Assembly (NCBI GenBank): GCA_022826565.1
Contig: JAJDUP010000039.1
Coordinates: 1 to 63,634 of the forward strand
DNA: 63,634 bases
Direction of reading: 5' to 3'
Source: Gemmatimonadota bacterium
Lineage (GTDB): Bacteria; Gemmatimonadota; Gemmatimonadetes; Longimicrobiales; Gaopeijiaceae
The notes beneath the pieces were generated by a model. That model had not been told where the DNA came from and searched no databases. It saw only the letters and a list, made by a program, of their open reading frames with translations. Positions 35,493 to 42,265 of this stretch are shown in pieces. Every line of letters starts with the position of its first letter. Position 1 is the stretch's first letter. The position numbers and the translations under genes are program-made.

Positions 35493-37490
35493 CTACTGCG
35501 GATTCGCACCGCCGGCTGGCAGGTTGCCGTCTCCATCCCGGCTCAGGCTATCTCGCAGCGCCTGCCTGAACCGTTCCCAGGTTTCGTCGTCGCCGGACGC
35601 GAACACGCAGCGTGCGCCCGCCAGCGCCAGAAGATCGCCGCGCGAATCGGGTTTGCGGAGTTGTTCCTCGAACGCAGCGCGAGACAGCACCCCGTCCATC
35701 CCGGGGCGCGGGACCGGCGCCAGCAGCAGGTTGTCGCGCGAGAGCGCACGCAGTGCCTTGCGGAACCGACGAACCAGTGCTTCGTAATACCCGGCGGCGC
35801 CGTCACACACGAACCGGACCTCAAGCTCCGTCCCTGGCATCGCCTCTTTGCTGGCCAGAGATCCCAAAACCACCACCGCAACCCCGCCGGTGTCGCGCGG
35901 AACGCCCCGATCCTCGAAGTCCTCCTCGACCGCGGACAGGACGGTGGCGATGGAGGCCTCCGCGACGCGTGACAGCGCGATGCCCGCCTCGCTTGCCGTC
36001 AGGCTGCCACGCATCGCGTGCACACCGATCTGGAAGACCTTGCCGTTCGACCACTCCCGCGTGGCATCGACCGCCTCGCCGGCGTCCTGCATGTGGATGT
36101 CGGCGAGCTGCTCTTTCATCTCGGAGACGCCGAGTTCGTGCGTCCAGTACAGTCGCGCCAGGCCGCAACGGGCGATCTTCTCGAATTCCGGGTCCGGTCC
36201 GATTCCCTCCGGCAACTCCAGGTCGGTGAATTCGCGGTCGCGAAGCCTGTCGAGCAGTACCGGGGATTCGTTGATCCACGCGGCGAGACGTGGCGACGAG
36301 GCGTGGATCTCGGCGATCACGTCGAATGCGTCGGGGCGCGCCGCGAACGCCCGGCTGTCGTAGGCGCTCCAGTCGTCTATCTGGGGATAGAACTGGGCAC
36401 GCTGGCGGTCGAGCAACGGATCGATGGTCTCGAACCATCGCTTGGGGGACATCGCCAGGGTGTTCATCTGGATGTAGCTGCCCGGCAGCTGCGGCGAGGC
36501 GGCTTCGCCATGATGCTGCAGGAGCGGATAGCGCCGATTGGACGTGTGGTGGTCGGCATGGCGCTGCATGTTGTAGTACAGCCAGTTCGTGAACTTGTAC
36601 GCGGCACTCCAGGCGTGCCGGGGCTTCACCGGCTCGAACCTGCCGTTGGGCAGGCGTATGCGCCTGAGTCCGTAGTGCTGCACGTAGTTGCTGACCTTCA
36701 TGGAGAAGACCACGCTGCCGCACATCACAAGGAATACGACTACGGCCCACACCCCGCCGATCCAGTATATGAGCCCATACCAAACGCCCAATTCCACGAT
36801 GTAGCGCCAAAACGCATTCGTGTGATGCCAAATCGGGAGCTGGCGCCGGGCAAGTCGGCGGCGTTCAAACCGCCAGGCACCCAGAATGTTGCTCGCCACC
36901 TCTCGGGGAAGGTATTGCCAGAAGCTCACCCCCTTCGGCGCGGACCCGGGGTCCAGGGGCGTACACACGCGCGGATGATGGATGTACACGTGCTCGGTCG
37001 CGTAGTGCGGGTAGGAGACGGAAGCCAGCAGAAACTCGCCGAGCCGGCGCTCCCAGAGGGCACGCCGATGAACCAGTTCGTGACCCACGACAAAGACCGT
37101 TTGCGCGACCATGGCCAGGATGCCGACCATGAGCCCGATTTCCCAGAAGGCAAGGTGGTCGCCGATCAGCATCTGCCAGAGCGCGAACACGAAGACGACC
37201 GGCCAGAACGCCGCCCACAACCAGAGCGAGAGCTTGTACAGGAACAACTGGCTCTCGCGGGTCGTGGCCGGATCCATGTTCCGTTCCTCCACGCCGAAGA
37301 CCCTGTCGAACTGGTCTGCGAGCATGAAGAAGACAAACGGAACCGCAATCCACCAACCGCCGTAAATGGCGGCGGCGACTACGAGCGGGAAGATGACAAG
37401 AGGAACGAAGTGCGGGAGAGCGTTCGAAACCGAGGGCTCGACAACCCGCGCACCCAAGGTTGCCGAGGCGCTCGCACTACGTGCTTCCAT
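35493..37490 (-). CDS. AlkB-type di-iron monooxygenase fused to a GlnE-like nucleotidyltransferase domain
   Basis: A 665-residue protein. Residues 1-~370 are an integral-membrane AlkB/xylene-monooxygenase-type hydroxylase. It has several hydrophobic helices and His boxes HELVH (137-141), H162 with EHVYIHH (166-172), NYVQHYG (268-274) and MQRHADHH (308-315) followed by NRRYP, matching the LQRHSDHH and NYIEHYG landmarks of alkane hydroxylases. Residues ~435-650 resemble the adenylyltransferase domain of GlnE: LARLYWTHELGVSEMKEQLADI, a long helix, then AVVVLGSLASKEAMPGTELEVRF. There the family has GLGKLG...GSDLDL. The catalytic D-x-D is Glu555-x-Glu557 here, so nucleotidyl transfer is doubtful. 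It is divergent from the RiPP precursor, which suggests tailoring or regulation in that pathway, but its membership is inference. Confidence 0.85.
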   Translation of the reverse strand: MEARSASASATLGARVVEPSVSNALPHFVPLVIFPLVVAAAIYGGWWIAVPFVFFMLADQFDRVFGVEERNMDPATTRESQLFLYKLSLWLWAAFWPVVFVFALWQMLIGDHLAFWEIGLMVGILAMVAQTVFVVGHELVHRRALWERRLGEFLLASVSYPHYATEHVYIHHPRVCTPLDPGSAPKGVSFWQYLPREVASNILGAWRFERRRLARRQLPIWHHTNAFWRYIVELGVWYGLIYWIGGVWAVVVFLVMCGSVVFSMKVSNYVQHYGLRRIRLPNGRFEPVKPRHAWSAAYKFTNWLYYNMQRHADHHTSNRRYPLLQHHGEAASPQLPGSYIQMNTLAMSPKRWFETIDPLLDRQRAQFYPQIDDWSAYDSRAFAARPDAFDVIAEIHASSPRLAAWINESPVLLDRLRDREFTDLELPEGIGPDPEFEKIARCGLARLYWTHELGVSEMKEQLADIHMQDAGEAVDATREWSNGKVFQIGVHAMRGSLTASEAGIALSRVAEASIATVLSAVEEDFEDRGVPRDTGGVAVVVLGSLASKEAMPGTELEVRFVCDGAAGYYEALVRRFRKALRALSRDNLLLAPVPRPGMDGVLSRAAFEEQLRKPDSRGDLLALAGARCVFASGDDETWERFRQALRDSLSRDGDGNLPAGGANPQ

Positions 37491-37727
37491 GCTGAATTCC
37501 CTCCACTATGTGATTCAATACACGGAATGTGTCCAGTCCAAGCTGGTCAGGCCACCTGCCGCCGCACAAGGTCCTGAAAGTAACCCGGGGTCGCACTTCC
37601 GCCCTCCGCGCGGACCGCCCGCCCGGCCCGGAATCACGCTTGACTTGCTTTCCGAGCAGGTGCCGTGTTAATGTCACCTGATTGCACTACCCATGTTGCG
37701 AGTTCCACAACTGAAGCGAGGAATGCC

Positions 37728-37979
37728 ATGAGAAGCGGAGACGAAATGTTGCAGCAAATCGTTGAGAAGTCCGCGCTGGACACGGACTTTCGGCAACGGC
37801 TGCTTGCGGATCCAAAGAACACGATCAGTGGGGAATTGGGCATTACGATCCCCGAGTCGATGAATATCAGGGTCCATGAGAGCGACATGCAGACGGTGCA
37901 TCTCGCGTTGCCGCCGGATCCGAACATCACCGAGGAGCAGCTCGAAGCCATCTCGGCCGGCCTCTGCTGCTGCTGGTAG
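37728..37979 (+). CDS. NHLP-type RiPP precursor peptide, core LCCCW
   Basis: An 83-residue precursor. The leader matches the nitrile-hydratase-alpha-like leader family: FRQRLLADPKNTI, then ELGITIPESMNIRVHESD, then TVHLALPPDP and TEEQLEAISAG. It lacks the CxxCSC metal site of true nitrile hydratases, so it is not an enzyme. The sequence ends Ala-Gly followed by Leu-Cys-Cys-Cys-Trp. Cleavage after the double-Gly-like Ala77-Gly78 by the C39 exporter would leave a five-residue core with three adjacent Cys for azoline formation and a C-terminal Trp for halogenation. ATG 37728 has GAGGA about 5 nt upstream; frame-compatible upstream sequence lacks leader similarity. It converges with the halogenase 68 nt downstream. 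Confidence 0.9.
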   Translation: MRSGDEMLQQIVEKSALDTDFRQRLLADPKNTISGELGITIPESMNIRVHESDMQTVHLALPPDPNITEEQLEAISAGLCCCW

Positions 37980-38047
37980 GGTCCGGAGTCGGCCCCTGCC
38001 CGGTGCCTCGGCACTCTCGTTAGCACGCGAACTTCCCGGACGGGATG

Positions 38048-39322
38048 CTAGCAGCCAAGACCTTGGGACACTTGGGCATAGCTGGTGAGAGGGACCGCGC
38101 ACATCCGATGCCAGTCCTCCTGGTCGATGAAGGATCGATTCAACAGTTCGATCATCTCGTCGAACTCGTGGAGCGCGGAGCACCCCACCACCTCGGGGTC
38201 CGCCGCCTTCCGGTGTTGCGGCCAGGCGCGATCACGGGCATGGCGCCAGAATCCGCTGTCGTACCTGGAGCCGCACGAGTAGTGCCAGCCGACGAACAGG
38301 CCGTAGCGGAGCAGGTTGTTGATGAGGAACCGATTGACTACGGGCGCGTCGCGCTCGAGATGCTCCGGCGGACGGTTTAGGCGGGTCCGGAGCACCATCC
38401 CGATCTGCAGTTGGGCGGATACGATCGCCGTTGCCTCGAGGGGCTCCATGAAGGCTGCTGCGTTGCCGATGCGGGCCACTGCGCCGTCGTAGATCCGACG
38501 GTGGACGAAGTTGGGAAACCCGATGACGGCACGCTGCTCGAACTCCGATACGCCGTCGGCCTCGAGCAACCTGTCAAAATCCGACTCGACTTCGGCCAGG
38601 CTCGACAGGTCGCCGTTGAAGACGTACCCGTAGGATGTGTGCGCGGTGAGCGGAATAACGAATACCCAGCCGTGTGGACGCGCAACCGCGCGCGTGTAGG
38701 TATGCTGGAGCACCGGCCTGTTCCGCTCTTCGCTGAAAACCGCCGGACAGCGGCGAATGACGGCCGTATCGGTGGGGATGAAGGGAAGGTCGATGTGCCG
38801 GTCGAGGTGGAGTTCCCCGGGAAACCCGCGTGCATCGAACACCAGGTCGTAGAGTTCCGGCGGCCGGCCCTCGAATTCCACTCGCGCCCCGCCACTCACC
38901 CTGGTGATATCGAGCACCTTCGCGTCGATGTGACGCGCGCGCGTGCCTTCGTGGAGCAGGTCCGTCATCAGGTCGGCGGACAGGTGGTAGGCGTAGGACA
39001 CCTGCTGCGGCGTGAAGTAGTGGGTGAAGTCCTCATCGCGCCGGCCCCATCCCTCGAACCTGACACCGTACTTGCGAGTCCCGCTCAGGCGCTGCTGGAC
39101 GGTCTCGTGCGGCAGGTTCGTCAGCTGCTGCAGCTCCTGAACAAGGCTCGGCCAGCTGCCTTCTCCGACTCCGATGACCGGGATCCGCGAGTCGTAGATG
39201 TGGTGCAGCTCGTGATCGCCGTCGGGGTGCTGACGCGTTACGCTGGCGGCCGCCAGGGACCCTGCGGTCCCGCGCCCGACAACCGCGACCTTCCGTAGGG
39301 ACTCGCTGCCCGGTTGGATCAC
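38048..39322 (-). CDS. Flavin-dependent tryptophan-type halogenase
   Basis: A 424-residue FAD-dependent halogenase. It has GRGTAGS (nucleotide-binding Gly motif, 16-22), IPVIGVGEGSWPSL (family motif IGVGEAT.P), catalytic Lys84 in GTRKYGVRFEGW, the WxWxIP-like GWVFVIP (218-224) and catalytic Glu296 in EPLEATAI. Family enzymes use FADH2 and O2 to make HOCl, which chlorinates or brominates aromatic residues, usually tryptophan. The precursor's C-terminal Trp is the obvious substrate here. No flavin reductase is in the window. GTG 39322 is preferred over GTG 39376 because GGGGAGG lies 9 nt upstream and the protein then starts close to the nucleotide-binding strand. Confidence 0.87.
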   Translation of the reverse strand: MIQPGSESLRKVAVVGRGTAGSLAAASVTRQHPDGDHELHHIYDSRIPVIGVGEGSWPSLVQELQQLTNLPHETVQQRLSGTRKYGVRFEGWGRRDEDFTHYFTPQQVSYAYHLSADLMTDLLHEGTRARHIDAKVLDITRVSGGARVEFEGRPPELYDLVFDARGFPGELHLDRHIDLPFIPTDTAVIRRCPAVFSEERNRPVLQHTYTRAVARPHGWVFVIPLTAHTSYGYVFNGDLSSLAEVESDFDRLLEADGVSEFEQRAVIGFPNFVHRRIYDGAVARIGNAAAFMEPLEATAIVSAQLQIGMVLRTRLNRPPEHLERDAPVVNRFLINNLLRYGLFVGWHYSCGSRYDSGFWRHARDRAWPQHRKAADPEVVGCSALHEFDEMIELLNRSFIDQEDWHRMCAVPLTSYAQVSQGLGC

Positions 39323-39405
39323 CCCTGATGGCCTCCCCGCCCGTCGACTGTCGGGACTCTTCAATACTCCGCGCACAGCAAGCTAACGCGATCGTCGCAT
39401 CCGCG

Positions 39406-39442
39406 TTGGGACGCTCCGCCGACGCGATTACACTGTAGTGTA
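39406..39442 (+). promoter_or_regulatory. Predicted promoter with overlapping palindrome for the exporter/maturation operon
   Basis: TTGGGA (39406-39411), a 17-nt spacer and TACACT (39429-39434) form a plausible sigma-70-type promoter. The -10 is the left arm of a perfect palindrome TACACT-GT-AGTGTA (39429-39442), an arrangement suited to a repressor. It lies in the divergent space between the halogenase and the HlyD/ABC operon. Confidence 0.4.
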
Positions 39443-39530
39443 TACCTTAACAAACTGTCTGAATGGTGCGAAGCACCGGGCGAGATCGGTCGGTCCCAGC
39501 TCGGTCGTAATGAGGAGGCCATACGGAGTC

Positions 39531-40082
39531 GTGTTCAACAATCCACTTGGTTCGTTTCACGATACCGTTGCCGAAGCAAAGGAAGAACGCGAACAACTCG
39601 ACAGGCTGCTGACCGTCTCCACGCCGCGAGAGCGCCTGCTTGTCACGGTCATCGCTCTCCTTCTGGTCACGTCGATCACATGGCTCCTGTTCGGCAGCGT
39701 AGCCCGCAGCCTTGCGTTCGACGGCGTACTCGACGAGCCCGGCGAAAACCTGTCCGAGGCCGCCCGGTCCGTGCAGGCGCTGGTCTGGATCGAGAACGAC
39801 GTTCTGCCCGAGATCACGGTCGGGATGCCCACGGTGATCGAGCTGGGTATGGCGGATGCAGAAGCGGAGGCGATCGGTGGAGAGCTTGCGGCGATTGCCG
39901 CCGTTCGCCTGTCCGAGCTTCCAGCGGCTATCGAGTCCGCAGCGCCGGTGTCGGTCCACCGCGTCCACATAGCGCTCGATGAAAGTCGTGACTTGTCATC
40001 CATTACGGGTCGGAAATGCCGGATTGTCATCGAAAGCGGCACCCGGTCTCCCTTTGCACTCCTGCGACCGGGGCGACCATAG
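39531..40082 (+). CDS. Minimal HlyD-like membrane-fusion protein (NHLM-type adaptor)
   Basis: About 183 residues. It has an N-terminal REQLDRLLTVSTPRERLLV resembling the start of NHLM secretion adaptors, one membrane helix (LLLVTSITWLLFGSV), short beta segments, and the C-terminal CRIVIESGTRSPFALL that matches the end of HlyD-family proteins. Normal adaptors exceed 300 residues and have a long coiled-coil hairpin, which is absent here. It probably links the exporters to the periplasm without reaching an outer-membrane channel. GTG 39531 gives MFNNPLG, close to the usual family start; ATG 39510 is an alternative. Confidence 0.7.
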   Translation: MFNNPLGSFHDTVAEAKEEREQLDRLLTVSTPRERLLVTVIALLLVTSITWLLFGSVARSLAFDGVLDEPGENLSEAARSVQALVWIENDVLPEITVGMPTVIELGMADAEAEAIGGELAAIAAVRLSELPAAIESAAPVSVHRVHIALDESRDLSSITGRKCRIVIESGTRSPFALLRPGRP

Positions 40083-40084
40083 GC

Positions 40085-42265
40085 ATGAAGGCCGCCGCAG
40101 GGTTCGAAAAGCAAAGGATATCCACGCCAATTGTGTTGCAGGTGCATGCGTCGGAATGCGGTGCCGCCTGCCTCGGCAGCATCCTCGGCTACTTCGGACG
40201 CTGGGTTCCGCTGACCGAGCTGCGGGAAAAATGCGAAGTGAGTCGAGACGGGAGCAGTGCGGCGAGCATCGTCCGCGCCGCCAGACACTATGGTCTCGAA
40301 TGCGGCGGACTCAGTTTGCGCGCCGATCAACTGAAAAGACTGCCGGTGCCGCTGATCGTGTTCTGGCAATTCAGCCATTTCCTCGTCCTCGAGGGGTTCG
40401 ACAGCCGCAACTTCTATCTCAATGACCCCTCCACGGGGCGGCGCAAGCTTTCCGCCGAGGAGTTCACCAGGGGCTACAGTGGAATTGCGCTCCGATTCAA
40501 GCCTGGACCCGATTTCAAACCCGGCGGTGAACGGCCCGGACTGTTCAGACAACTGCACACCCTGCTCGCCGGATCATGGGGCGCGCTCACATGGGTGATC
40601 GCCTGCGGCCTCATGGTGACGTTGCTGGCCCTCATTGTTCCCGCATCCCTGGGCGCATTCGTGGACGATGTGCTGGAAGACCGGGGGCCCTGGGGCGGCA
40701 TCGTGACGGCGCTGCTCGGCGGCGGCGTCCTCGTATACATCCTGTCCCTGCTCAAGCACCGGTTCCTGAAGCGACTCGCAGTCCGGATTTCGGTGACCGG
40801 CTACAGTCGAGGCTTGTCGCGGCTGCTGCGGTTGCCGGTGGAGTTCTTTGAACACCGGCTCGTGGGCGATCTGACGGATCGAGTCTCGTCCATCGACAGA
40901 ATCGCGAGGAATCTGACGGAGCAGTTTCTTGTGCTCATTATCGACATGGGAATGAGCGCCGTGCTGCTTGTTGCCATGTTGGCCTACGATGTCCGGCTCA
41001 CACTGGTCGTGCTCGTTCTGGCCGTTATGCATGGCGTGCTGGCGCACTTTCTGAACGGCCTCAGAGCCGTTCGCAGCCAGGCGATGAGGCGCGAACAGGG
41101 ACTGCTGATCGGCATCGGCATGCAGATGCTGAACCATGCCGACAACCTGCGCATGACGGGATCGGATGACCATTTCTTTTCGCGCTGGAGCGGTCATCAG
41201 GCGCGCGAACTGCATGCGCGCCAGCGCTACTCGGAGCTGGGCTCCGTCAATGCCGCGCTTCCGGGTCTGATCGCCGCCCTTCGAAGCGCGGCGATCCTGG
41301 GCGTCGGCGGAAGTCTGGTCCTGGCCGGAGAAATGACCCTGGGGACGCTGGTCGCGTTCTACATCCTGGGCGAGATGTTCCTGGCGCCGATCGGCCGGTT
41401 CCTGGAGTTCGCCGAGAAGCGCCAGGCACTTGAAACCGATCTGCAGCGACTCGAGGACATCTCCAGGACCACCGAGGACCCCGCCCTGGTCCGCCGAAGT
41501 CCGCAGTCGGAGTCGATTCCCACTTTTAAGGGTCGGCTTCAGGTTGCCGGCCGGCTTGAGCTGCGAGACGTCACCTTCGGGTTCAACAAGAGCCGGCCGG
41601 CTCTGATCAAGGACTTCAACCTCCTGATCAGGCCGGGGCAGCGGGTTGCCGTGGTCGGTCCCAGCGGTTCCGGCAAGTCGACCCTCGCGCGTCTGATTGC
41701 CGGTGTCTACCAGCCCTGGTCGGGCGACATCTTCTTCGATGGCCATCCGCGGGATGAGATTCCCGATGGGGTGTTGCGGCGGTCCATCTCCATGGTGGAT
41801 CAGGAGGTGGTGCTCTTTTCCGCGTCCGTGCGCGACAACATCACCCTGTGGAACCCCGCCGTTCCGGACGAGGCCATCTTCGCGGCGGCGCGCGATGCCC
41901 GGATCCATGACGAGATCCTGCTTCGGCCGGATGGGTACTCCACCCGGGTCGAGGAAGGCGGCGTGAATTTCAGCGGCGGCCAGCGGCAGCGGCTGGAGAT
42001 CGCCCGCGGGCTGGTGGGCAATCCCACGCTGCTCATTCTGGATGAGGCGACCAGCGCCCTTGATGCCGCGACGGAGGAATACGTCGATGATGCCCTGCGA
42101 CGTCTCGGGGTCACCTGCCTGATTGTGGCACACCGGCTGAGCACCGTGCGGGACAGCGACGAGATCATCGTGCTCGACAAGGGCGTCGAAGTGCAGCGCG
42201 GGGCGCACGACGAGCTGATGGGGGATCAGGACGGCACCTACTTCAAACTGGTCAGAGCCGGCTGA
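40085..42265 (+). CDS. C39-peptidase ABC exporter (leader-cleaving, NHLM/PCAT type)
   Basis: A 726-residue peptidase-containing ABC transporter. The N-terminal C39 domain has the oxyanion Gln19, catalytic Cys25 in ASECGAACLG, His98 in FSHFLVL and Asp114 in YLNDPSTG. Six transmembrane helices follow (about 160-430). The ATPase has Walker A VVGPSGSGKST, signature FSGGQRQRLEIARG and Walker B LLILDEATSALD. It should cut the precursor after the double-Gly-like AG and export the core. It starts 2 nt after the adaptor stop and its TGA overlaps the next ATG (TGATG). Confidence 0.93.
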   Translation: MKAAAGFEKQRISTPIVLQVHASECGAACLGSILGYFGRWVPLTELREKCEVSRDGSSAASIVRAARHYGLECGGLSLRADQLKRLPVPLIVFWQFSHFLVLEGFDSRNFYLNDPSTGRRKLSAEEFTRGYSGIALRFKPGPDFKPGGERPGLFRQLHTLLAGSWGALTWVIACGLMVTLLALIVPASLGAFVDDVLEDRGPWGGIVTALLGGGVLVYILSLLKHRFLKRLAVRISVTGYSRGLSRLLRLPVEFFEHRLVGDLTDRVSSIDRIARNLTEQFLVLIIDMGMSAVLLVAMLAYDVRLTLVVLVLAVMHGVLAHFLNGLRAVRSQAMRREQGLLIGIGMQMLNHADNLRMTGSDDHFFSRWSGHQARELHARQRYSELGSVNAALPGLIAALRSAAILGVGGSLVLAGEMTLGTLVAFYILGEMFLAPIGRFLEFAEKRQALETDLQRLEDISRTTEDPALVRRSPQSESIPTFKGRLQVAGRLELRDVTFGFNKSRPALIKDFNLLIRPGQRVAVVGPSGSGKSTLARLIAGVYQPWSGDIFFDGHPRDEIPDGVLRRSISMVDQEVVLFSASVRDNITLWNPAVPDEAIFAAARDARIHDEILLRPDGYSTRVEEGGVNFSGGQRQRLEIARGLVGNPTLLILDEATSALDAATEEYVDDALRRLGVTCLIVAHRLSTVRDSDEIIVLDKGVEVQRGAHDELMGDQDGTYFKLVRAG

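Noticed and set aside
37728..37979. True nitrile hydratase alpha subunit
   Set aside because: It is only 83 residues and lacks the CxxCSC metal-binding site. The similarity is confined to the leader-like fold.
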